Source of the DNA: Reutealis trisperma
Lineage: Eukaryota > Streptophyta > Magnoliopsida > Malpighiales > Euphorbiaceae
Length of the DNA stretch: 64,000 nt
Assembly (NCBI GenBank): GCA_947687605.1
Contig: CANTUT010000019.1
Span: 2,046,001-2,110,000 of the forward strand
Direction: 5' to 3'
The number at the start of each line of letters is the position of its first letter. Within the stretch, counting starts at the first letter, position 1. The translations under genes were made by a program, and so were the position numbers. The notes beneath the pieces were generated by a model. It worked only from the letters and a program-made list of their open reading frames with translations. It searched no databases and was not told the origin of the DNA. Positions 27,040 to 39,939 of this stretch are shown here, in pieces.

Positions 27040-27180
27040 TTTAATTTTTTTTAATTTTTATTTTATAATGATGAATAAAGACTCGAATTTCATATTTTTT
27101 TTTCTTGTATTAAAAGGAATGAAAATTTAAATTCAAATCAATTATTTAAGTGTAAAAATACTCTACCATTGAACTATGCC
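27040..27180 (-). mobile_element. Possible degenerate tRNA-derived SINE
   Basis: On the minus strand TAGTTCAATGGTAGAGT (27160-27176) resembles a tRNA A box. ATTCGAGTC about 80 bases downstream resembles a B box, and A/T-rich sequence follows. The A-to-B distance is too long for an intact tRNA. It is probably an old SINE; the evidence is thin. Confidence 0.3.
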
Positions 27181-30100
27181 TGTGAATGTAACATAAAACT
27201 TTACTCAAGTTGAAATATGTATGTTAAATGACTTAAATTTTTTGTGATAATCCGATTTATGACCCAACTTAAAATTTAGGAGTTTCAACCTGAATGAAAT
27301 TTTCACTAAGGTTTGTGATAGAGACAAAGAGCGAAGGCCAATAGGACATGATCCCGTTTTTGTAATATATTTTGGAACGATCTAGTTTGATGTATCATAT
27401 ATATATATATACATTGTTAAGATTATTGATTGTATTTTTAAAATAGTTGTCGTAGAAATAAAAATTCTTTTCCTGCCTGTTCGACGTAAGTCACATTATT
27501 TAATTCACATAAATTTATGTGTTATTTTTTGTTGTTTTATTCTTTTCAATTTTACTGTTTGAGTCTCAATATATTTGTTTTTAATATATGTATTCACGTA
27601 AAATAAGAGCTGACAGCCAGCTAATTAGAAATTGAATTCCTGAAAAACTGGTAGTTCTTTCTTGAGAAAATTGAGCAAAAGTATTTAGAGAGGCATGGAT
27701 GGGGTTCTTTGTCTCTGCTCTCCAAAAGTTGGCAAAAAGGGTTATAGTCAAAAGGTCTATCAAAAGCTTGAAGAACACATATTATTTTTTTTTTTTTTAA
27801 ATAAGTGGGTCACTAACATTACAATTTTAATTACTTCCAAAAGAATAAAAATATTTTTATTCTCTTTGAGGAACCTAATTAAAATGGCATTGGGAATGAC
27901 ATAAACTAATGATACTAATCAAATGGGTCAACCTCTTTTTCTTTTTTTTTTTAGCATTTCCCAATTCTACAATATGCTTTTAATCACTGGCCATTATTGT
28001 TGTTGTCTGATCTAATTAAACTATATATAGCAATGGACCTAAACAATATAAATCAGTGAAAAAGGTAAAATATTTGTATGAGAAATGAAAACTAAGCAAT
28101 CATATGTATACATATATATTAGTAAATTATGAAAAATGACAATGATTTTCTTTTCTTTAATGTAGGATGGCATAGTCATAGAATCTATGACCCTTGACTC
28201 TTCCACTAAGGATTTGAAGATTGGATTAATTATACTTCCATTTGATTATTATCTTGTTCAGCAATGCCCATTTTGAATATGGTATCATCATGCTTGCATG
28301 TGGACCAAAACGTTAAAAAATGAAAATCTCGAGAAAAAGGAAGATAAGCCATGAAAATATTTAATATAATATAAACATCAATTCACTCATGTAGAAAAAA
28401 AAAATAGATATTTTCCATTTTCTATTTTATTAAAATTAATATCTAATATCTTTCCTCCTCTTCTAGGAGTTTAGAGATAGAACCTATATCTTCTTTTTAA
28501 AAAAATCCTTTCTCTCTCTCTCTCTTTTGTTACCATCGATCTCTTTTATGCTAACAGTAAACTATTATCTCTTAATTTCTATTCTATTCAAATTTTGTCA
28601 TCAATAATGTTTATATTTATTCTTGTTGCAAATAAGTTCGATTCTTTTTTTATATTACTTCTTTTTTTGATGGATTTATTTTGTCTTTTTTTCTTTATCT
28701 CCTCTATGGTAAATCTATCTTTTACCCCCTTTATGGTCAATTTGGTTTTTTATTGGTTTGTTATTTAACTGATAGTTTAATATGAATTGCAAACCTTATT
28801 TTTTATATCAAATATACTTTTGTTAATGTCTAAATCGAATTCATAGAAATACTATTAAAATAGTCGAATAGTGACTATTATTTACTGTCGAGCATGATTC
28901 AATATCTCAAATCAAGATTGTTGCTACCATTATTTATATTCTTGATTTGTTTTGATAATATTTTTTTTTATAAATTACAATATTATTTTTCTATTTTATC
29001 AATTAATAAATATTTATTTTCATCTCAAGAAAATGTCAATAATAATATGATTAAATTCCTCTACCAATAAAGTTATTTATTAAAATTAAATATCAAATAC
29101 TTTAAAAATGAGTGTCAATATTAAAATTTTGCCTTTTCAATGTTGAAAATAAAGAGGGGTAATTTCAAATAGGATAATGAGTTGTGATACATTCAAATGA
29201 GCTATAGTGTATTTAAAATAAAAATGGTTTTAAATGTGTGTTTTGAGAAAATAATAATTATAGGTAAATGTTAAATATATAGTAAAGAGGAGAAGGCATA
29301 GATATTCTATGATCCTTGTGATGGTTATGAATTTTACCAATTGAAGAGAAGAAAGGTTAGTCAAGAGGCATCTAAAAAGGTGTGAACTAGTTGGAATGCA
29401 AGACTCCCACTTTTTTACAATGTTTTTAGTTCCTTAAAATGGATGGGATTTTACATTATATACAATTTTTTTTAGTAAAAAAAATAAATAAATTAAATTT
29501 ATTATAAAATAATAAAAAAAAATAAATGGGACTTTTTGGTGTAGTGTAGGGATCTCTTTCATTCTCCAAACTCTTGACATGAAAGATTGATAGTACTTTG
29601 TTTTTGGGTCATATTGAGAATTTTGCACTTTCTCCCAAACACTCACTAACACTTCACCTTTATTTTTAGTTAAATTTTTTAATTCATCAATGTTAAAGGT
29701 GATCCGGAATTTAGGGCTAAAGAAACTAAATATGTCTTTCTAAAAACTTAGACTTTGAATTTCAATTAACACTTTTTTAGTTTCTTTTTCCTCTTAATTT
29801 TTTTTTCTTTAATTTAGCAGTAAAGTGTAAATTTTAAACCTTTTATTATCCAATAACTCCTTTCTAGTCAAGTCATCAACACACTCATTATAGCTTTCCA
29901 CTTAATTCTATGCGGTGGATTCTTAGATGGAACAATTAATTTGTGTTTGTTTTTCCAAAATCAATTAAAAAAAAAACTTTTTTTACTCATAAATAAAATT
30001 AATATCAAACTCAATTTCACTTTAATTACTTGGTTCAAATTAATTAACCATTCAAATTTAGAGAAATATAAATAATAACATTAACATCTATCTTTGTTCG

Positions 30101-31900
30101 TATGTGGTGTTATTTGAGATTTTTTAAGTTATTTCGAATCACTTAATGCTTATAAAATAAAGAAAAGATTAATAATAAGTGAGAACGATTAGGTTGAATT
30201 AAATATACTTCAATGATTAAGTTAATCTCTAATAAATTAAATAATACTAGAATTATTAGGTAGAGAACGTAGAAATTAAATTCTTTTAATTACATTTAGA
30301 ATTTGTCTATTATAAAGGGTTAGTATTTTCTTTTTGTAGTTCTATTACCCTCGTAGCCTAGAAAAGCCCAATATATAGTGTAGTTAATATAATTCACCAA
30401 ACAAGTTTTTTTGATTTTTTTTATTAAAAGTCTAAATGTGAAATCTTACAGTATATATTTTGAAAAAAAAATTTAAAACGATAAATATTTTGAGTATAAC
30501 CTTTTTTAAATTAAGGAAAAATAGTTAATGTTTAATTGGGTATTTTCAAATCAATAATTAAGAAAATATATTAATCACTCGTATTTACTTATGGATAATA
30601 TTAATAAGCAACATTTGAGAGAATTGTTCTTTTTCCCTAATTGTATTATGTAAATCTTCGGTTTATTATAATCTAAAAGTTTAGTATTGAAAAAAAGATA
30701 ATCCAACAGTGAAAACCTTTCGGCATCATTGAAAAAAAAAAAATTATAGTCAATGAATAGAACAGTGCCACGTAAACAGAAGAAGATCAAAATTAGTACC
30801 ACCGGCTACTATACATCGAAACTGTTGCCACGTCATTAGGATCGCAGTGTTTGGACCCACAAAGACAACGTGTCAAAGCAGGCTAAGCTAATGGTGGGGT
30901 CATTCGGCTGATGTGTGAGGGAGGGAGTCTTTTCAAGTGTTCAGTTTAATGTACTAGCTACCTAGCCTGACCAAAGGTTCAAATCGAAATTATAAATCAG
31001 ATCGAAATCGAATAAGCAAAAATTAAAACCGACACTGAAAAACAGTTTCACGGTTTGAAACCGTAAACATCTTATATCCTTTTATTAAGGTTTTAAAAAT
31101 CTTTAAATCAGAGCTAAATCAAAATCAAAATCGACAAGAATTAAAGTTAAAATCAGGAACGAAGTCAAAATTAATTGAGCTTTGATTTTTTTAAACGCTA
31201 AAAGGACATGTAGATATCTTAATTATGAACAATTAACTTCAATCCTTTTTTTAAATAAAGTTTTTAATTAATTATCATGTATTAAATAAATAATATTTAA
31301 TTATAAAATTAGTTTATGATATTTATATATAAAATAATAATTGAATAGTTCAATCTAATTCAAACGTTTGGTATTAAATAATAATCTATTTATATATTAA
31401 ATAATAATTCAATTTATTCATTCCTAATTTTTCTAAAAAATTATTATATAAATAAAAATTAGAAGTTGGGAAAAAAAAAAAAACTGAACTGGGACTAGAA
31501 CCTAAACCTTTGAAATCAAATAGAAAATAACTAAAGCGAAACTGATTTGAACCTAAACAGAAATTAGAACCAGAACCAAACCTTTGCCTAAGGTTAAGGT
31601 TCCTGAAACCGGAGTCAGGGCTAGTTGCAACGTGTCAAAGATCTGGACGTAAATCACGGTTCTGTACGGACAGGATTTTTTTTGAAGCGTCGAGAATTAA
31701 TTTTGCCCGTTTATGATACAGTAAAAGCGAATCTATTGTTTTGGTCAAAGATTCATTCGGAACGGTTGGATTTAGATTGGACGGTCGATAAGTGAGTGTG
31801 ACCATTGTACTTGGTCTCCGTTTTAGGGCACATTCTACGGGATTTGCTCCCACCCCGCATGGTCACTAATTAAACATTCCTATTTATTATTTTATTATTA

Positions 31901-31901
<1 letters not shown>

Positions 31902-31932
<31 letters not shown>
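31902..31932. repeat. (TA)n microsatellite
   Basis: A pure TA run of about 31 bases in intergenic DNA. Confidence 0.95.
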
Positions 31933-31937
<5 letters not shown>

Positions 31938-32355
31938 ATTACATTATTTAAGCACATGGATTACATTCAATTTGACTACATTCAAATGATAGGAATTGAT
32001 AAATGATACGGTGGATTATTGGTGTTACACTCGTCAGAAAATTTGTGAGATTTAAATTTAAATTGCAGTTATACTCAAATTTAAAAGTAAAAATTAATTA
32101 ATTAAATTTTATCATGGTAAAATATTTTTAAAAAATATAAAAAAATAAAAATTGATCTAAAACTAGTTAATATAAATCTTAATATAACAATATTTTTAGT
32201 TATTTATTATTTTAGTTACAAGGAAAGTGAAAAATTTTAAATCTAATTATTTCAAATTAAAATTTTATTTTGAAGAAAATATATTATAAATAATTTAAGA
32301 ATAATTAAGATAAATAAATAAGAAAATATAATTAATTAAGTCAATAATTAATCTT

Positions 32356-32361
<6 letters not shown>

Positions 32362-32396
<35 letters not shown>
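32362..32396. repeat. (TA)n microsatellite
   Basis: A TA run of about 35 bases in intergenic DNA between PUCHI and OBGC. Confidence 0.95.
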
Positions 32397-32402
<6 letters not shown>

Positions 32403-32597
32403 GAGAGTGCTAACGAAGCGGGGAGCAGTAACTTATTTTTATAACGTTAAAATTATTTTTTTACTTCAAAAAATATAAAGGAACGATATGTTTTATGAAG
32501 TGAACAGTAAAATAAAATTTGGACTTTTTTTTTATAACCCTTAATCGAATGAAGGAATAGTGTAAATTTATATAGCTAAATTTAATTACTTAATAGG

Positions 32598-32712
32598 AAC
32601 ATAGTTTATGAAAATGAATTTTACTGATGCATTCACAAATTCAATTAAAGTATAAATCTGAATTTCAATTTTTTTTTGGTCTTGATACTCGAAAAAATTC
32701 ATAAACTATGTT
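32598..32712. repeat. 15-bp inverted repeat pair
   Basis: AACATAGTTTATGAA at 32598-32612 recurs as its exact reverse complement at 32698-32712, 85 bases apart. No clear target duplication is visible. It may be a MITE remnant that abuts the next element. Confidence 0.5.
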
Positions 32713-32720
32713 ACATTAAA

Positions 32721-32861
32721 GCTGTGGATGGGAAAATGAGAATATATAAATTTTGTAAAAAAATATTATCTAAATACATTTATTTTCTATTTTATATTTA
32801 GATAATATTATTTATAAAATTTACATCTATCTATTTTTATATTCTCTCAAACAAATATAGC
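32721..32861. mobile_element. Hairpin-forming MITE-like element
   Basis: The two halves are imperfect reverse complements. GAGAATATA near the left end pairs with TATATTCTC-type sequence at 32838-32846. AATATTATCTAAATA pairs exactly with TATTTAGATAATATT around a short loop. The outer ends are GCTGTGG-like and its diverged complement. It is non-coding. Confidence 0.45.
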
Positions 32862-34135
32862 GTAAATAACTATTCAACTATGAAGACTAGCTCAGGTTAT
32901 AGTTAGATTTGTTTTCCAAATTATCATTAAAGAGGCACTTTCAAAATGTACTAACCAACTGAATGCGAAGTGCAACTTTTAACCCAGCCCATGACACTAG
33001 GGCACAAATTCTACTTGCAGCCACAACCCAAAAGAGGGAGCTGTCTGTGTGTGATCCAAGGTAAAGAGCTAGTATAGTCACGCATACGCATCCCAAAAAT
33101 CTTAAACAATGGCTTAAGCTATTCAACGTGAGCAGAGTGAATTAACAATAAATAAAATCTGATTCGTTGCACTAATTATTCTACCATGTTTAACTTTTTA
33201 CAGAATAAGCTAAATTCAATATACATCTCAATAAATATGATTACTTTTGTGCCCAATGTAACCATGAAATCCCAACAATTCTTTTATGCAGAATACTTAT
33301 AATTTAGGAACTCATTCAAATAATTCCGTTCAACAAAAACCATAATTACATTATTACACTGCAAAGTACTTCAAAAAATGACCTCTGCTAACAATAGACG
33401 AACAATTTGCTCTCTACACTATCTAGGGATAAAATCTTTGGTTGTATTCTTTCCGTGGCTCAATCAAATATCATTCATTATAAATTAGGACTTAGGCTCA
33501 ATGAGCTCGGATTGCCTTTTGACGTCTACCTGTGCTCGTGGCAAAGTGTATTAATAAGAAAAAATGGCACTCTGGATCTTTCGCTTCGGAGATCATCTGG
33601 CTCGTGAATGTTTGCATCGATAAGTAATTAGTATCATGGCTTGCCGGAACATAAACTCACATTCATTTACTTTAAACTTTTGGCTGCTGTGGCGATCCTG
33701 AAATGTTCATATCATTCTTAAGGACTCATTCTATATGATGAATCACAGAACTTCATTTCAAGCTATGTAATACCTCAGTTTTTCTTAATCCGTGAAATCT
33801 CCCATTATCTATAGAGAAAAATTTAAGTAACAGGATTAGGGAACATGACTTCTGTTATGAAAGCAACACATCTATTCAATAAGAAAACTGTGTGCATGCA
33901 TGGATGTATGAATTACACTACAGCACATACCTACACACAAGGCCTTCGTTTTACCAGCTGTTTTATTGCAAAAATTCGAGGGAACAATATATATTATATA
34001 GTCTAGACGTTCCATAAAATTTTATTTAGAAGCAATTAAAAATGTGATGATAAAATCTCCCCATTTATTATAAAGCACCATCCATAAAAACAAAGAGATT
34101 ATTTTACCTGCTGCTATCATTGAAAAACAAGAGGA

Positions 34136-37100
34136 CTACATCAAATGCGGCCATTTGGTTGAATCATATCTTCTTTTCATGCTTGAAGGACCAGAACTTT
34201 TCGTAGAATCATGCCACACCATTTCCATCTAGCAAGAAGAAAAAAAAAATCATTATAATTCTAACAAAGTTGAAAAACATTATAACAGAGCTGCAAGAGG
34301 GACAAGAGGTTGGGCTTGACAAAATGTTATCAGGCAACAGTGAGGACTTGTATTCTTTTTTCGCTTTAGAAAATGATAACTGTGTTAAATGACAACATTA
34401 TTACAACCTGAATAAGTTGCAAGCCAGTAGAACCTCGACAGAAACAGTAAAGTATACCTTGTACCTCATGCAAAATGCAAAGGTTTTAAAGGCACCTCAG
34501 TAATAAATCCAACTGAAATCTGCCATGCAACCATCATCATATACACATTTATGCATGTGTGTTTTGCACATGGATGCTAGCGAGTTTTGTTTACAAATTT
34601 TTGTGCTACAGTGAGACGTCCAAGGAGTGCAAGGGAGTTGCCAATTGCAAAATATAGAACATAATACAAACACACCTCTCCAACAATTACTGTGTCACCT
34701 TCTCTGACACCCAGCTTCATGAGAGACTTATTCACACCACAAGCTTCCAAAACATGCTGGAACCTTCTGTCAGAATCTGCATATCTGTTTGAAATATATG
34801 CATTAAATACTTCATTGATGAAAGCCCCCAAAACATAAAAGGCAAAAGGATCATACAAAACCAGTAAATTAGCATTTTATAATCAGAAATATGGTAGAAT
34901 GAATTCCACTAATTGGAAAGTTAAGGTATCATCAAGTATTTCTCTCCCTCCCTCCCTTCCACTCCCTTTCTGGAAGAGATAAATTAAGAGGAATTTGGGA
35001 GATTTGTACCAATGAAGAAGACAATGCATGATGATTTTTATTTGATCTTTAAAGTAGACAAAATGCCACACAACTTAAAAGAAGATGGATAACATTGAAA
35101 TGATTCCCATAAACAAAGCAACAACAAGATTGCAAGCTTATCTGATTCATTATTTCATCCATCTATATTCATGACTTATCTACTGTTCTGCATGCTTTAG
35201 ATGGCTTATCATAGAAACTTTAATGGAGCTTTTGAACCTTCATATCCACTGCACTGGCCGACCAGCCCAACAATGCAGGTTTTATTTGGTATTCCATGGG
35301 TCAATAATGAAAAAAAGACCTCCAGTAAAATAATGATGTTCAAATTAGATATCTACCTTCCTCCACATGGACTGGACCCTAATTTCAGCTAGCATTACTT
35401 GCTAAGTCACTAGAACTCATATATAGTCTAACTGGAAATGGATATAGCATAATGCATTTTCAGGATTGTACTTCTAACAAATTGGTCTTTAAAGAAAAAG
35501 GTCTAACAAAATAGAGTCACATTCAGTTCATTGATGGGAATCTAATTAGTAAAAGAGTAGAATAAATAGCAATAACTGGACCCAGCTACTTCCAACAGTA
35601 ACTTACCGCCAATTTGTCATCTGAACAAATCGTTGCAACCCAGACCCAACAACATGCCAGGTATTGGACCCAGTTTCATAAAAGATCTCAAAGTCATTGA
35701 TAGGAGCTCTTCGCTGCTTCTGTACCATATCAGCTACATGATTCAAATTTACTGGATCTGTCCAACCTGAATCAGACAGACTTTTTCATACAATATAAAC
35801 TTGGAAATATGCAAGAGATTTGAGTATCCAGTTATATTTTACTAAAGTACAAAATTAGTAAAATTTTGACCTTCAAACTCCTGATTTGTTTCTTTACTTT
35901 TCCGTAGAAGCTCATAAGCAGCACTGATCACTTCATGGGTGCCTTCTCTCTTCACAGCACTCATGCAGAAAGTCTCAATCCCATGAGCTTGTAGCCTTTC
36001 CTTGAATGATGACCAATTTTCGTATGCATCTGGAAGGTCCATTTTGTTATAGGCAACTATAAAAGGCTTCTCAGCGAGTTCTGGACTGAAGGATTCCAGC
36101 TCAAGACGAACAGCATCAAATTCAAATTCTGGTTGTGAGGAAGAGCCATCAACAACATGCACCTAGAAATTCCAAAGAACCATTATTTCAAGTGGCAGCC
36201 TATGAGTCAAAGGGCACGGTATATCCAGATGAACTTACAGGAAAATATTAACAATGCAAAATGGACGACCAAAGAAAAACAAAACTGTGATAAAAGATGG
36301 CACAACTGTTTAATTATCGCTCAGGAGCTCCATTTACATTCACAACTATTCAGTCAACCGTACCAGAATATCTTATCTTCTCACAAAAAATTTATCATGC
36401 ATGCAGTCACTGATCCATTTGCAAAAAAACATTTGGCATATATTTTATCAAATTGTATGTTACACAAGATTGTCACAGATGTGAAGCTATGTTTTGTACT
36501 TTACCAAGAATTCAGGTTCTAACTTGTAAGCAATAAGCAAAACACTGAAATGGCAAACCACAGCATGTTAAAACTGACACAAAAAGGATAGGACTTCAAA
36601 TTCTATTGGCTCAAAGAATAAGACAAGGCAATGAAATATAACAGTGAAAAGCTTGGAGGTTGAATTAGCCATTTCAACCACACAGGAAATATAACTTCTC
36701 TTCCAGTCTAATAATTAGTTGCAGTCATGATAGAAAGCCTATACCAGGGCAGAACACCTTTCTGTGTGCCGTAGAAACTCGTGGCCCAAACCAAAACCCC
36801 GGTGTGCTCCTTCAAGTAGACCTGGCAGGTCTGCTACTACCATTGTAGAATCATAATCAAATGAAACTATACCAAGGTTAGGAAGTAAAGTAGTAAAGGG
36901 GTAACTTGCTATTGTTGGCTGTGCAGCACTAATCACACTCAAAAGTGTGCTTTTCCCAGCATTAGGGGCACCCACAATTCCAACATCTGCAACAAGCTTT
37001 AGCTCGAGCTCCAACCACCTGATCATGAATGCCATTATTCCTAATAACATGCACAAATCAAAAATAAAACCTCCCAATCCCTCAACTTCCACATACTACG

Positions 37101-38318
37101 AAATTAAAGAGCTCATAATTCTTTCTGAATGCTCTAAGAAAAACATAAAATTCTCAGTTATGCAATGTCAGATAAATCACACAAGAAAATGAAACAAACG
37201 CTATTGAACCAATTCCAGTGCTCGAAATACACACATGTAACTTACATATAATTATAAACAGATTGGTCATTACTCAATACTCACATTTCTGGACCTTCTT
37301 CACCATTCTCTGCAATCCTCGGCACCTTATTGCTCCCGCACTTAAAAGCTGCATTCCCTCTGCCACCTCTTCCTCCGGGTAACAGCAGAGCCCGTTGTCC
37401 CGGATACAACAACTCCAACAATACGTCCTCTTTACCTGCCTCTCTAACAACCGCTCCTGGTGCCACTTTCACCACCACGTCCTCTCCTTTCGCTCCATTT
37501 TGCATCATTCCCATCCCGTGAGATCCTCTACCAGCCCTGAAGTGCACCCTGTTCCTAAATGGCAACAGCGAATTCATCGAGCCATCGACTTCTACGTACA
37601 CATTTCCCCCTCTTCCTCCATCCCCGCCAGACGGGCCACCCATGGGCACAAATTTTTCACGCCGAAATGCTACTACACCGTTTCCACCGTCTCCGGCTTT
37701 CACGTAGATTTTCGCGCGGTCGAAGCAACGCATTACTGCTGGCACTCCCTTCTCCTTCACGTCTCCATTCTGGAAATCCGATAGATTTACTATTTCACCA
37801 TCGGTAAACTCTTCCTCCTTCTCCTCCTTAAAGTCATTTACGGTTTTGCCATTAATAACATTTTCTTCTTCGTTCTCATCGCCATCCTCATATTCGTCTT
37901 CTTCAACATCGGAATTGATCTCATATGCTTCAAATCTCCCATAATCAACTCTCAAATTTCCATCATTTCCATCTTCTTCGCCGCTACTTAAACGGTAAAC
38001 CTCATCCTCCATATCAATTTCCACTACATGTGAATCGGAGAGCTTAACTTCCGCTACAGAAAAACCTAGTGAAGGAACCGTGAAATCTTCTCGGGGAGGT
38101 AGACGAGTGTAGGTGGTAGCTTCACCACCGGATAAGGTAAGCGGTTGTGACACAGACTTGTAATTACTCTTTTGAGGCTTGAGATTAGAGTTGCGGTTTC
38201 GGTTCCGGCTGGGGCTTCGAGAAAGCCTATCTGGGGAAGATTTTTTGGAGTTAGGGTTTCGAGTTCTCGGGCGAGCTAGAGCTTGTGGAGAGAACCAGGT
38301 TATAGAAATGGTAGCCAT
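34136..38318 (-). CDS. OBGC: Chloroplast Obg GTPase
   Basis: Plastid Obg-type GTPase, needed for chloroplast ribosome assembly and embryo development (Arabidopsis At5g18570). Exons read on the minus strand: 37285-38318, 36745-37018, 35871-36162, 35607-35766, 34676-34784, 34136-34228; 653 residues, all in frame. Residues 1-60 are a Ser/Arg/Pro-rich transit peptide. An acidic linker at about 110-190 is typical of plant ObgC. The glycine-rich Obg fold spans about 200-345 (FVPMGGPSGGDGGRGGNVYV). The G domain has G1 GAPNAGKST at 361-369, DLPG at 408-411 and NKMD at 475-478. The OCT domain lies around residues 540-625, ending GDTVIVGE. The last exon adds a basic 30-residue tail starting EMVWHDSTKSSG. 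The start is the first ATG before the transit peptide. Confidence 0.95.
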
Positions 38319-38330
38319 TTCTCTGCTCCG

Positions 38331-38366
38331 CAGATAACAGATAACAGATAGCGCAGATAACAGAGG
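38331..38366. repeat. Clustered GATAAC repeats in the OBGC leader
   Basis: CAGATA(AC) occurs four times in 36 bases, directly upstream of the OBGC start codon. GATAA is the core of I-box elements of light-regulated plant genes. Here it may equally be a short leader repeat without function. Confidence 0.55.
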
Positions 38367-38437
38367 CTCAACTCAAAGATAGTTTCAAGCCTACGACGCC
38401 GAATTATATTACTTTAAATTGTTCAATCATCTCATGC

Positions 38438-38443
38438 CACGTG
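38438..38443. promoter_or_regulatory. G-box CACGTG upstream of OBGC
   Basis: GCCACGTGTAC contains a perfect palindromic G-box 120 bases before the OBGC start codon. This is the usual binding core of bZIP and bHLH factors in light- or ABA-regulated promoters. A chloroplast protein gene is a plausible target. Confidence 0.5.
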
Positions 38444-38463
38444 TACATCCATATTTGTTTTTA

Positions 38464-38512
38464 TGGGCCTTTTGTGGGTTTTAGGTCCATAGAATCACAC
38501 GGGGACGGCCCA
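38464..38512. promoter_or_regulatory. Pair of site II (TGGGCC/GGCCCA) elements
   Basis: TGGGCC at 38464-38469 and GGCCCA at 38507-38512 face each other. TCP-binding site II elements are typical of housekeeping and organelle-protein genes and often of bidirectional promoters. They lie between OBGC on the left and a possible transcript on the right. Confidence 0.5.
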
Positions 38513-38575
38513 AATATCTGATGTAAGGCCATGGTGTAAATTGTGAATGCGGTAAAATACTTGGCGCCAGAGATG

Positions 38576-38697
38576 GAAAGGCAAACCGAACTTATGAGAT
38601 GCCTGGCTGGGATTCATAACAGCGAAGCTTATGTCCCACTCCAAGATTCTGCAACTGCCATACTCTTATATTGTCCCTCTATCTGTTCTTATTCAGG
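38576..38697 (+). other. Possible first exon of an unknown transcript
   Basis: An ATG opens a short reading frame of about 40 codons (MERQTELMRC, then LAGIHNSEAY) with moderate codon quality. The frame reaches a potential donor TATTCAG|GTATC. It lies divergent from OBGC behind site II elements. I recognise no protein family and cannot find a convincing second exon. It may be a non-coding divergent transcript or the remnant of a lost gene. Confidence 0.25.
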
Positions 38698-39939
38698 TAT
38701 CAATAACTTTGACCAAATCTTAAAGTTTCAGCCTTTATAAAAATCTGTTATAAAATTTCGTTTATGTTTTCTATTACCTTAACTAAGAAACTTCCCATGA
38801 ATCTTTTATGTGTTAAAATTTTCATGTTCTGGGTTTTAGTCGCTGTGTTAATTTTACATGGGTTTTGGCTCCTTTTGTGTGTCAGCTACTGTATTCTTTT
38901 CCTTTACATGGATTTACCCTTTGCTTGAAATGGTGTAAAGATAGTAAATTTAGTAGGGTAACCAAAAATCTTATGGACCCGCCGCTGGAATCCTGGTGGA
39001 TCTCATTTGAACAAAAGGGGGGACAGGGAATCTTGTAGGTTGATGTGGTTTGATATTGGGTTCAATTTGATATTTTTAAATCACATTTAATAGTTGTTAA
39101 TGAGACAGGGTTATATATGTATGAGATAGATAATGTTGATATCTAAGTAAATACTATTCCAGCTATTTGTGCATTGTCAATCTAGGATTCCCCACTAATT
39201 CATGTCTTGTCATTGTAACACTGTCTTTCTTATTGGATTTTGAGGGTGTTGTGCATTTGGTCCCCATGCTTATGCATTGATGGTGATAGGAGTAGCTTGT
39301 CATTATCCTCAATTTTTATTGTCTTTTTCCACTGAAATTGATTAATTATAATTTACTCAACAATGTCAGTCTTAGGTTTATCAGACAAGCATGGTCATGT
39401 ATATAGTGTTCATTACCTTGTTCCTGTCCTTTAATATTTTGAGTTGGATTTGTGTTTACCTTTCTGGCTGGAGAATTAGAACTTTATGTGCTAAACAAGT
39501 GCAACTTTTAGAATCAGCGTGATGTTCTTGCATGTTGATTTGAGTTATGGAATGTCCTATGTTTGTAATTAGGAATTTATTATCCATTAAGCCTCAGTCC
39601 TCAGCCCCAAAGGATTATGGATATTTTCTCCTCATCAAAAATCAGATTCAACTTTATTTACATGAAACATGTGCTTTGTTGAATCAATTAAAGTATGCCT
39701 CTTATGGAATTAATTCGTAGACCAAAGGAAATATCAGATATCGTTCCCTCATTTTCAATTCCTGTCTGCTTTGGGTACACAAGTTGAAGGGACTCATGCC
39801 AAGTCCACATGTCAATGACTTTCTAACTATTTCCGCGATTTCCTACACTGGTCTTGTCTATGCTTCATTAATTTTTTTTCCCCTCTATGATGTGTGCATA
39901 TAAAATGTATGTGTGTAGGTGATTTTTCTTTAGAAATTG

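Larger units (their letters stand above)
24600..34135. other. About 9.5 kb of gene-poor AT-rich DNA
   Basis: I find no ORF with a recognisable product and no convincing exon chain on either strand. The left end should include the PUCHI promoter; the right end holds the OBGC 3' flank. Less AT-rich islands at about 30760-30960 and 31600-31860 contain ACGT-core motifs. The stretch between them (31000-31600) is degenerate repeats of AAATCGAAAT type. Small transposon-like elements are listed separately. Confidence 0.55.

Noticed and set aside
30977..30992. tRNA B-box-like GGTTCAAATC
   Set aside because: No matching A box, acceptor stem or cloverleaf. It lies in degenerate repeat sequence.
32941..33126. 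Hydrophobic minus-strand frame downstream of OBGC
   Set aside because: No family match, no splice partners and no upstream promoter signals. A chance membrane-like frame is more likely.
33407..33607. Plus-strand open frame near a miR171-like string
   Set aside because: On the reverse strand near 33467-33489, TGATTGAGCC matches the start of miR171, but the rest diverges and no foldback is apparent.
36157..36522. Plus-strand open frame of 121 codons
   Set aside because: It lies inside an OBGC intron, antisense to the gene, with intron-like composition and no recognisable domain.
37395..37784. Plus-strand open frame of 129 codons
   Set aside because: It is a reverse-strand shadow of OBGC exon 1, whose glycine-rich codons leave the other strand open.
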